16,955 nucleotides of DNA, from NCBI GenBank assembly GCA_025464735.1, contig JAODMX010000169.1:1-16955 (forward strand), given 5' to 3'. Positions within the stretch are counted from its first letter, which is position 1. Each line of letters opens with the position of its first letter. Source of the DNA: Frondihabitans sp. (GTDB taxonomy: Bacteria > Actinomycetota > Actinomycetes > Actinomycetales > Microbacteriaceae). The notes beneath the pieces were generated by a model. That model had not been told where the DNA came from. It searched no databases and saw nothing but the letters and a program-made list of their open reading frames with translations. Below, one piece after another: positions 5,579 to 13,600 of this stretch. Made by a program: the position numbers and the translations under genes.

Positions 5579-7147
5579 ATGGAACCCGTGGCTTATTGGC
5601 GTGCTCTCCGAAAGAGCTGGATAGTGATCGTCGTTTTGATGATCGTCGGCTTGGCTGTCGGCTTCGGCATCGGCAAGGTGTTGCCCGACTCGTACAAGGC
5701 AACGACCAGCGTCTTCGTGTCGGCCACCCAGGGCTCGTCGACTACCGAACTGCAGCAGAGCGCCGTCTTCATTCAGGCTCAGGTGCAGTCCTATGCCGAG
5801 CTGGCGACGACACCTGCCGTGCTGCGCCCCGTGATCGACGACCTGCATCTCGACACGACGTCCAGCGAGCTCGCCAAGCAGGTGTCCGCGAGCAACCCCC
5901 TCAACACCGTGATCGTCCAGATCACCGTGGAGGAGTCGACCGGAGCCCAGGCGGCGCGGATCGCGAACAGCGTAAGCACCTCGCTCCGCACCGTCGCCTC
6001 CGCGCTCGCGCCGCAGACCCAGGCCCACACCCCCGCCATCCAGATGTCGATCGTCACGCCGGCCCAGACGCCGCCGCAGCCATCCTCTCCTGACCGCCAT
6101 GTACTCGATCTCGTCGGCCTCGTGATCGGTCTTGTGCTCGGCATCGCTTTCGCGCTCATCCGCGCAGGAATCGACACTCGGATCCACTCCGAACAGGACG
6201 TCGAGCAGCTCACCGACAGTCCCGTCATCGGCCGGGTTCAGCGCCCTGCCCAGCGCGATTCGTTGATCCTGCGTGATGCTCCGACAGCGCCATCGGCGGA
6301 GGATTATCGCCGGATCCAGGCGACCCTCCCCTTCGCGGGAATCGACGGACCGGTCAGGTCGCTGATCGTGACCTCACCGTCGTCGCAGGAGGAGCGCACC
6401 ACGTTCGCCGTCAACCTGGCGATGTCGTCGGCCGAGCGCTCCCAGCGCGTCCTCCTCATCGACGCCGATCTTCGTGATGCCGGCATCGGCGCCGTCACCA
6501 CGATCGTGAGCACCCACGGGTTGGTCGACGTGCTTTCCGGCACGACCTCGCTCGAACAGGCCGTCGTGTCGTGGCACGGTGTCGACGTGCTGGTGGCCGG
6601 GACGATCCCGTCCAACCCGAACGTCGTCCTCGGCGCCCCGGCCTTGGCGAGCCTGCTCGCGGAGGCGCGTCAGAAGTACGATTTCATCGTCGTCAACACG
6701 CCGCCGCTGCTCCCCTACGCCGACGCTCTCGCCGTCGTCCGCGAAACGGACGGAGCTCTTGTGCTGGCCTCCGGCAAGCACACGACCAGGCAGCAGTTGC
6801 TTCGCACTCTCAACTCCCTCGACGGTGTGAAGGCGACAACGATCGGCGTCGTGCTGATCGACTCGACCTCCGTCGTGCGTGCGGCCAGGGTCGCCGGGCA
6901 CGCGGAGGCACCTTCGCTGCACGGCGAGGCGACGCACAAGGAGCCTGAGCACCGAGAGTCGACGCACGAGGCCGAGCCTCACGTCGAGACGTCGGCGCCC
7001 GACAGCGAGCAGGACGAGCCCGCCCCCGAGTCCGACGACACCGCCGACGCAACCTCGGCTACTTCGAGCCGGGGAACCTCCGCGCGCGGCCTCTCGCCCC
7101 GCAAACGCACCGTAGGCGTGACCTCTGGCTCGCCCAAAGACGACTGA
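5579..7147 (+). CDS. Wzz/BY-kinase-like polysaccharide chain-length protein, probable pseudokinase
   Basis: Inner-membrane protein (522 residues from this start) combining a Wzz chain-length domain with a cytoplasmic CpsD/BY-kinase-like domain. The first membrane helix spans about residues 12-35, an extracytoplasmic part follows to about 173, and a second helix spans about 174-195. The nucleotide-binding domain follows, but Walker A reads PSSQEERTT (267-275) instead of the usual PGEGKTT, with Arg273 in place of lysine. Walker A' (LLIDADL, 292-298) is kept. Walker B reads IVVNTPP (370-376) with Asn in place of Asp. The tail (about 441-522) is acidic and Ser/Glu/His-rich with no tyrosine, so the usual C-terminal Tyr cluster is absent. 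An in-frame ATG at 5498 would add 27 Arg/Pro-rich residues. The ATG at 5579 is preferred because MEPVAYWRALRKSW looks like a normal Wzz start, the extra codons have poor GC3, and a promoter lies inside them. It converges on the glycan export operon. Confidence 0.87.
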   Translation: MEPVAYWRALRKSWIVIVVLMIVGLAVGFGIGKVLPDSYKATTSVFVSATQGSSTTELQQSAVFIQAQVQSYAELATTPAVLRPVIDDLHLDTTSSELAKQVSASNPLNTVIVQITVEESTGAQAARIANSVSTSLRTVASALAPQTQAHTPAIQMSIVTPAQTPPQPSSPDRHVLDLVGLVIGLVLGIAFALIRAGIDTRIHSEQDVEQLTDSPVIGRVQRPAQRDSLILRDAPTAPSAEDYRRIQATLPFAGIDGPVRSLIVTSPSSQEERTTFAVNLAMSSAERSQRVLLIDADLRDAGIGAVTTIVSTHGLVDVLSGTTSLEQAVVSWHGVDVLVAGTIPSNPNVVLGAPALASLLAEARQKYDFIVVNTPPLLPYADALAVVRETDGALVLASGKHTTRQQLLRTLNSLDGVKATTIGVVLIDSTSVVRAARVAGHAEAPSLHGEATHKEPEHRESTHEAEPHVETSAPDSEQDEPAPESDDTADATSATSSRGTSARGLSPRKRTVGVTSGSPKDD

Positions 7148-7168
7148 GGACCCAGGAACGCTTCGCAC

Positions 7169-7212
7169 AAGTGCCGGTGGCTTCGCGGAATTCCGCGAAG
7201 CCCCCGGCACTT
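7169..7212. terminator. Bidirectional hairpin terminator between converging units
   Basis: The left arm AAGTGCCGGTGGCTTCGCGG (7169-7188) pairs with 7193-7212 over 20 positions with a single mismatch. The loop is AATT (7189-7192). It lies between the stops of the Wzz-like gene (7147) and the GT2 gene (7239), where a shared terminator is expected. No T-run follows on either strand, as is common for actinobacterial terminators. Confidence 0.85.
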
Positions 7213-7238
7213 CCGCGATGCAACGCAGGTCGCTTAGG

Positions 7239-8171
7239 TCAACGAGCGCGGGCGTACTCGCCGTAGCGGTGCCCCCAGGCGCCCGAGACCATGCCGGCGC
7301 CGCGCGCCAGCGTGCGTGAGCCGCGGGCGTTCTGGGCCGTCGAGCGAGTGATCGCTCCAACCCCGATGCGGCCGAGTCCTCCGGCGACTCGCACGGCGCC
7401 GATGCCGGTCAGCCGTAGCCGTGTCCTGAGACGCGCCCACCCGCTGGCGAGCATGACGGAGGTCACGCTCCAGCCGTTCCCACTCGAGAACGCCCGCTGC
7501 AGAACCCATTCCCGGGTGAGACGCGCCACCGGAACGACATCGGTGACGACCGCTTCCGCGCACCAGAGCATGAGCCCGCCGCGCAGCACCAGCGTGCGGG
7601 TGAAGAGGGTGTCCTCACCGCCCGTGATACCCAGCGACACGTCGAAGTCGAGGCGGAAGAGGCGCACGACCGCAAGGTCGAGAAGGAGATTGTTGGTTGC
7701 TGCGACATCGATGACCGCTCCGGTCGCGAGACTCCGGCGACGGAAGAAACGGCCCGCCGTGATCCAGGCGTCGGGCTCCGCGTCGTAGCTCGACACGACG
7801 GGGCCGACGACAGCGGCGGCCTGCCGCTTCTCGAGCAGCCCGACGAGCGCTGCGAGCCAGCCGGGCGACGGGCGTTCGTCATCGTCGATGAAGGCGAGCA
7901 GATCGGATCCGGCGCTCTCGGTGAGGGCACGATTGCGCGCGGCGGCGATTCCCGGCGTCGGCTCGTGGACGTACACGACGCCCTCGTGCCCCGTGACCAG
8001 GTCGCGCGCGGAGGCGTCGGGATCGTTGTCGATGACCAGCACGCGCGCGTCGATCCCCAGAGGCATCACCGAGGCGGCCTGCTCGACGAGGAGAGGGAGC
8101 ACCGCTCGGAGATCGCGAGGCCGCCGATAGGTGAGGACCGCGATGGTGAGGATCCGCGGCTGCCCACTCAT
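7239..8171 (-). CDS. Family 2 glycosyltransferase
   Basis: GT-A fold glycosyltransferase of 310 residues, likely adding a sugar to a lipid-linked oligosaccharide on the cytoplasmic face. It opens with ILTIAVLTYRRPRDLRAVLP (residues 7-26), the normal GT2 nucleotide-binding start. It carries the metal-binding acidic motif AFIDDDERP (93-101) and GGEDTLFTRTL (184-194), whose ED is the likely catalytic region. TPGIAAARNRAL (72-83) is also typical of GT2. The C-terminal part is basic and weakly hydrophobic, which suggests membrane association. The chosen ATG at 8171 overlaps the flippase stop by 4 bp (ATGA, 8168-8171); the frame stays open further upstream only as an antisense-type shadow through the flippase. 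It is the last gene of the four-gene chain and ends at the convergent hairpin. The donor and acceptor sugars cannot be inferred. Confidence 0.92.
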   Translation of the reverse strand: MSGQPRILTIAVLTYRRPRDLRAVLPLLVEQAASVMPLGIDARVLVIDNDPDASARDLVTGHEGVVYVHEPTPGIAAARNRALTESAGSDLLAFIDDDERPSPGWLAALVGLLEKRQAAAVVGPVVSSYDAEPDAWITAGRFFRRRSLATGAVIDVAATNNLLLDLAVVRLFRLDFDVSLGITGGEDTLFTRTLVLRGGLMLWCAEAVVTDVVPVARLTREWVLQRAFSSGNGWSVTSVMLASGWARLRTRLRLTGIGAVRVAGGLGRIGVGAITRSTAQNARGSRTLARGAGMVSGAWGHRYGEYARAR

Positions 8172-9562
8172 CGGAGTGACCCAAGCGCAGCCGCACGGCG
8201 GCGCGCGGCGAGATCGCGCCGCACGTACCAGACGTCCGGGATCACCTGACAGACCGCGACCGAGATCGCCGACCCCATGATCGGACCGGCGGCGCCGAAC
8301 GGCGCGATCAACAGGAGGGAGACGACGAAGTTGAGCGGAATCATGATGAGGATGGGCACGACCTGGAACTTCAGGCCCCGCTCGTCGGTCATGTACATGC
8401 CGACGGGGTACTTCGCCCCTTGCAGCCCGACGAACACGATGTAGGAGACGAGAAGGGTCAGACTGAGGTGGATTTTGCCGCCGGCGATGAACTCGACGAG
8501 GAACGGTGAAATGGCCGCGAGAAGGATCCCGACGAGCATCGCGCCACCACCGAACCAGAGTGTCGGGCGCATCGGCGAGTGGATCTGGCCCTGCGCCCTG
8601 GCGCGCGCGTAGATCGGCCAGAACGTGACGCCGGCGGCCTGAATCGTCTGGATCACGAGACCGAAGAGCTGCGCCGACAGGTTGTACTGGGCCAGGACGT
8701 GCGTGTCCGACACGTGGCTCAGGAGGAGGCGGTCGGTCTGGAGGACGAGCGTCACGGCGACGGTCTGCACGAGCATCGGCCACGCGACGTGAACGACCTT
8801 GATGCTCGGGTACTCGCGTCGCTTGAAGACGAGCTTGAGCGATTCACCGAACTGCGGGGAGATCGCGCGCGCGGCGATGACGAGGCAGATCACCGAGAGC
8901 AGAGCGTTCGCGACGAACGACACGACGGCGAGGAACGAGCCCGCCGGCACGCTGAAGAGCACGAACATGCCGATCACGAGAAGCATGACCGGGGCCACGA
9001 CGGCCTGGCTCGCCACCTGCACGTTGGTCTTTTTCAGACCGATCAGGATCCGCTGGCCCACCACCAGGGGCAGCACCACGCCGTAGACGAGCAGACACAG
9101 CCCAGCCACAAGGTTGCCGCCCTGCATGAGGCCGTTGCCGAGCAGGAACGGCCACAGGTCGAGCGAGGTGATGACCACGGCGATCGCGACCATGATGCCG
9201 CCGGAGACCATCAGGATCCGGAGCGCGGTGACCAGCGTGCGGCGCACGTGTTCGTCGGTGCGGGGCTTGTCGGATCCGGCGATCGCATTGATCACGACCG
9301 CGGCGATCCCGAGGTCGGCGAACGGCAGGAGCGAGGGGAACGACGACAGCAGGCCGTACTGCACGTACGCCCCGGTGCCGAAGTGATGAATGATCAGGCG
9401 GCTGGTGATGATTCCGAGCACGCCCGACAGCGCCATGACGAGGACCTTGGTGACCGCCGTCGAACCGACCGCCTTCAGACCGCTCTCGCGGCCGCCCCTG
9501 TGGGAGCCGCCCCCGCCGCTCCCGGGCGACAGTTTTCGCCTGACGCTGTCGATGACGGTCAC
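8168..9562 (-). CDS. Polysaccharide flippase, Wzx/MATE-type membrane protein
   Basis: Integral membrane protein of 464 residues, the normal size for Wzx-like flippases, which move lipid-linked glycan units across the membrane. After a short basic, Gly-rich cytoplasmic lead (residues 1-30), about twelve hydrophobic segments follow. They include VTKVLVMALSGVLGIITSRL, LLLVIGMFVLFSV, LVQTVAVTLVLQTDRLLLS and VVPILIMIPLNFVVSLLLI-type stretches. The motif LVLQTDRLLLSH is characteristic of the polysaccharide transporter/oligosaccharidyl-lipid flippase group. The GTG start at 9562 overlaps the upstream glycosyltransferase stop (GTGA, 9559-9562), and its own stop overlaps the GT2 start. Standing between two glycosyltransferase genes, it points to a Wzx/Wzy-like or exopolysaccharide export pathway. 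No Wzy polymerase is visible in the window. Confidence 0.9.
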   Translation of the reverse strand: MTVIDSVRRKLSPGSGGGGSHRGGRESGLKAVGSTAVTKVLVMALSGVLGIITSRLIIHHFGTGAYVQYGLLSSFPSLLPFADLGIAAVVINAIAGSDKPRTDEHVRRTLVTALRILMVSGGIMVAIAVVITSLDLWPFLLGNGLMQGGNLVAGLCLLVYGVVLPLVVGQRILIGLKKTNVQVASQAVVAPVMLLVIGMFVLFSVPAGSFLAVVSFVANALLSVICLVIAARAISPQFGESLKLVFKRREYPSIKVVHVAWPMLVQTVAVTLVLQTDRLLLSHVSDTHVLAQYNLSAQLFGLVIQTIQAAGVTFWPIYARARAQGQIHSPMRPTLWFGGGAMLVGILLAAISPFLVEFIAGGKIHLSLTLLVSYIVFVGLQGAKYPVGMYMTDERGLKFQVVPILIMIPLNFVVSLLLIAPFGAAGPIMGSAISVAVCQVIPDVWYVRRDLAARRRAAALGSLR

Positions 9563-10632
9563 GAGGCCTTGCCTCCTCGGACGGTGGCCCTGGAACCCGC
9601 GCGCGCGCGACGGTAGGCCTCGACGTGAAGTTCGCCGGCTCGATCCCAGTCGCGCAGCGACAGGTCGGGGGTCTCTCCGCTCGTCGGGTCGACGGCGGTC
9701 AGAAGGGCGTTGGCGATGTCGTCGGGCTCGAGGTCACCCTCGTACTGACGCACCCATTGGGTGCCGACCTCGTCGGCGAGTCTCCGATTGACCTCGTTGG
9801 CCGGGACGAGCACGGGGCGCCCGAGCGACAGGGCCGTCAGGACGCCGCCGGAGTTGTGCATCTCCCGATACGGAAGCACGACGATCCGCGACTCGGTGAT
9901 CTCGCGAACCAGCTCGGCATCGTCGAGGAAACGCAGGGAGAGCAGGATCCGAGGGTCCGGTTTCGCCAGCTCCTGGAGCGTCCGGCCGAGTTCTGGGCTC
10001 GAGGGGCGGCCGGACACGTGCAGCGACACGTCTCCCGGCACGGTGCGGAACGCCTCGACGAGCCCTTCGACCCCCTTGTAGCGGCGGATGAGGCCGACGA
10101 ACGCGGCCCTACCGGTGACGGGCGTCGATTTCGGACGGGCTCGGAACCAGTCCCGGTAGTGACCGTGGGGAATGAGCGCTGACGGACGACCTTCCGGAAC
10201 CGGTGTCTCGTCGTTCAGCCGGATCCAGAGGGCCGTGCGTCGCTCGATGAGCCCCAGGATCCAGTGCTCCCGCCTCGAGATGCCGGTGGGCCGTTCGAGG
10301 TTGTGCAGCGTTCTAACGATGGGAGTTCGGGTGACCGCCAGCTTCGCGACCAGCAGGAGCGTGAGCAGCTGCCGAACGACCTTCTTGAGCGGGCTCTGCC
10401 CCGAGACGAGGATCTCAGGCCAGTGCACGTGGAACACGTCGGACCTCGTCAGAAGGGCGGTCCGCCAGGAGAAGTTCCTCACCGAGACGCCCGGCACCGC
10501 GGCGAGGCTCTGCTCCAGCATCACCAGGTACGGATTCGTCGTCGGCCGGGGCCGCGGGAAGGACTGCTGCACCACAAGGGTGCTGCTCGTCCTCTCCGCG
10601 ACCTCGGGCGACGTCGTCTCCGTCACCGTCAC
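9559..10632 (-). CDS. GT-B glycosyltransferase (GT4-like, possibly GumI-like)
   Basis: A 357-residue glycosyltransferase with GT-B organisation. The acceptor half contains DVFHVHWPEI (65-74) and RTLHNLERPTG (107-117), phrases seen in exopolysaccharide mannosyl/glucuronosyl transferases of the GumI type. The donor half opens with AFVGLIRRYKGVEGLVEAF (177-195) and carries the nucleotide-sugar binding segment LPYREMHNSGGVLTALSLG (253-271). It has no signal peptide or membrane helix, so it is a peripheral cytoplasmic enzyme. The GTG start at 10632 overlaps the stop of the giant secreted protein gene (GTGA, 10629-10632) and has no separate ribosome binding site, so its translation should depend on ribosomes finishing the giant gene. 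Assignment to a specific CAZy family is tentative. Confidence 0.85.
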   Translation of the reverse strand: MTVTETTSPEVAERTSSTLVVQQSFPRPRPTTNPYLVMLEQSLAAVPGVSVRNFSWRTALLTRSDVFHVHWPEILVSGQSPLKKVVRQLLTLLLVAKLAVTRTPIVRTLHNLERPTGISRREHWILGLIERRTALWIRLNDETPVPEGRPSALIPHGHYRDWFRARPKSTPVTGRAAFVGLIRRYKGVEGLVEAFRTVPGDVSLHVSGRPSSPELGRTLQELAKPDPRILLSLRFLDDAELVREITESRIVVLPYREMHNSGGVLTALSLGRPVLVPANEVNRRLADEVGTQWVRQYEGDLEPDDIANALLTAVDPTSGETPDLSLRDWDRAGELHVEAYRRARAGSRATVRGGKAS

Positions 10633-13600
10633 GGGGTCGTCGTGGCGCTCAGCTGGCTGACGCTGACCGTTTGCGGCGCGTTGGTGGCGCTCCCGGACAG
10701 GTAGCCGAGGACACCGACACCGCCGGCCTGCTGGAGCCCCGCGTACGAGTCGGTCGTGGTGACCTGCCAGGTCGTGGGCTCCGTCGTGCCCGTCACCCAG
10801 ATCCTGGCCCGCAGCGTTGTGGGCGCCGTGCCGACCGCCTCGACGCGCACGCTGTAGCTCGTGCCCGCGGCCGCGGTGAGTCCGGTGATGGTCTTCTCAG
10901 CGACCAGAGTGGTCGCCGTCGCCGATCCTTCGTAGCCGAGGAGTGAGAGACCCACGGCTCCGGTGCTCAGGAGTCGCACCTGGGCGCGGTACTCGTTGTT
11001 CGTGGAGACGGCCCTCGGGATGGCGGACACGTACGTTCCCCCACCGGTGGGTGCCTTCGCGAGCGTGAACGAGAACAGCAGGTTCGAGCTCGTCTGCGAG
11101 GTGCCGTAGAGGTACGAGGCGATCTGCGTGCCCGCGGTCGGGAGGAGCAGGTTCCCGGCGTTGCCGGAGACCGACAGGTTGCTCGCCGTCCCCGCCTTCG
11201 TCCAGGCCCCGCCCGTCGTCGCCGTACCCCAGCCGCCTGTCACCGTGCGGTTGAAACTGTCGAGCGCGAAGGGCTGGATCACCGGCGAGGTCACCGTGAC
11301 CGACTGGGTGCTCGTGGAGCTGAGCGAGTTGCTGTCGGTCACCTTGAGCGTCACCGTGTAGGTGCCCGCCGTCGTGTAGGTGTAGCTCGGCTTGGCACCG
11401 GTCGCCGTGCCGCCGTCACCGAAGGTCCAGGCGTAGGAGCTGATCGTCCCGCCGGTCGCCGTCGACGCCGAGGCGTCCGCCGAAACCGTGAGGCCGTTCG
11501 TGCTCGTCGTGAACACTGCGGTCGGGGGCGTCGGAGCCGAAACCGTGACCGACTGCGTCGCGGATCCTGTGGCTCCCTGGTTGTCCGTCACGGTGAGCTT
11601 CACCGTGTACGTGCCCGCCGTCGTGTAGGTGTGGGTCGGCTTCGCACCGGTCGCCGTGCCGCCGTCACCGAAGGTCCAGGCGTAGGAGGCGATGGTTCCG
11701 TCGGGATCCGACGATCCGGATCCGTCGAAGGCCTGCGTCAGCCCGGTTGCGGTTTCGGTGAACGAGGCGGTCGGAGGCACGTTCGCCTTGGTGACCGTCA
11801 CCGACTGGGATGCGGTTCCGGTCTTGCCGTTCGCATCGGTCACCGTAAGCGTGACGGTGTAGGTTCCGGCCGCCGCGTAGGTGTGCGTCGCCGTCGAGCC
11901 CGTTGCCGTTCCTCCGTCACCGAAGGTCCACGCGTAGCCCGTGATCGCCGCGCTTCCCGCGGTCGACGCGCTGCCGTCGACCGAGAGAGCGAGGTTGGTC
12001 GCGGTCGGCGTGAACGCCGCTGTGGGCGGAACGACAGCGGCAGCAACCGTCAGGGACTGCGATGCCGTGCCGGTCAGACCGTTGCTGTCGGTCACCGTGA
12101 GTTTGACCGTGTAGGTGCCCGCAGTCGTATAGGTGTGCGACGGCGTCGCACCAGTGCCGGTCGTGCCGTCACCGTAGGTCCACGCGTAACCGGTGATGGT
12201 TCCGTTGACGTCGCTCGAACCCGTTCCATCGAATGCGGCGGAGAGGTTCGTAGCCGTCGCAGTGAACGACGCAGTCGGTGGCACGAGTGCCTTCGTCACC
12301 GACACCTGCGCACTCGACGTGGCCGTGGAGCCGTTCGAGTCCGTGAGCGTCAGCTGCACCGTGTAGGTGCCGGAAGCGGTGTAGACGTGCGTCGGAGCTG
12401 AACCGGTACCGGTGGAACCGTCACCGTAGTTCCACGCGTACGACGTGATCGTGCCGTCCGGATCCGAGGAGCCGGTCGCGTCGAACGCCACCGAGAGGTT
12501 CGTCGGTGTGCTCGTGAACGAGGCCGTCGGAGGAACAGCTGCGGCAACGGTCACCTGCTGGCTCGAGGTTCCGGTCACGCCGTTCGCGTCGGTCACGGTC
12601 AGCGACACCGTGTAGGTGCCCGCGGTGGAGTAGGCGTGCGTGGGCGTGGCGGAGGTACTTGTCGCTCCGTCACCGAAGCTCCACGCGTAGGAGGCGATCG
12701 TGCCGTTCGTCTCCGAGGAGGCCGTGCCGTCGAACTTCACCGACAGGAACGTCGGTGTCGCTGTGAACGACGACGTCGGGGTCACCGTGGCGGCTCCGGT
12801 GCCGAGCGCGTAGTGCTCCGCGATCGTCGAGGCGCTCAGTGCGTGGTCGTAGACGGCCGCTTCGTCGATGGTGCCGGCGAAGTAGGGGCTCGAGGAGCCC
12901 CAGGTCGGGTCCCCGCCGATCTTCCAGTACCCCGTGTAGGCCTGGGCCTTCGTCGTGGGATTGGTTCCGATGAGGTTGCCGTCGACGTACAGCGCCAGCC
13001 CAGCAGCGGACTGCGTCGCCGTCACGTAGTGCCAGGCGCCGTCGTTGTAGCTGCCGGGCGTCGTGATCGTGTTCGTCTGGCCCGTGTACGTGCCGAACAC
13101 GAGCTGGCCGTTGTTCTGCATGTAGATGTGCCGGTCGTAGCTTGACGAGAGACCCGTCTGGCTATTGCCGAACCCGATGATCTTGCCGCCCGAGGTCGTC
13201 GTGGTCTTGAACCACGCCTCCACCGTGTAGACCTCCGGGTCGTTGAAGCTCTGCGAGCTTGTCACCTGACCCGAGGATCCGTCGAAGGTCGCGGCCGTGT
13301 CGGAGTTCTTTGCGAGCGCTCCGGCAACTCCCTGGGTGACGCCACCCGAGTAGACGCCGTCCGACGAGTTCGGGCCGGAGTCATGAGCCGTCGTCGAGCC
13401 GACAGCGTCGTCGAGACGGTAGTAGAGCGACGGGCTGTCCGTGAAGACCTGGCTGCCGTAGGCGTCCTTCGGTGCGACCGGGATGGTCGAGATGTTGCCG
13501 GCCGCGACCCACTGGGCGTTGACCTGAGCGCGGCTCAAAGCGGTCGGGTACACCGAGACGTCGTCGATGTTGCCCGCGAAGAACTGGGCGCCCGACCAGG

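Noticed and set aside
8172..8783. N-terminal extension of the GT2 frame across the flippase gene
   Set aside because: It is out of frame with the flippase, Arg/Pro-rich and without domain signals. The ATG at 8171 gives a normal GT2 start and a 4-bp coupling overlap.
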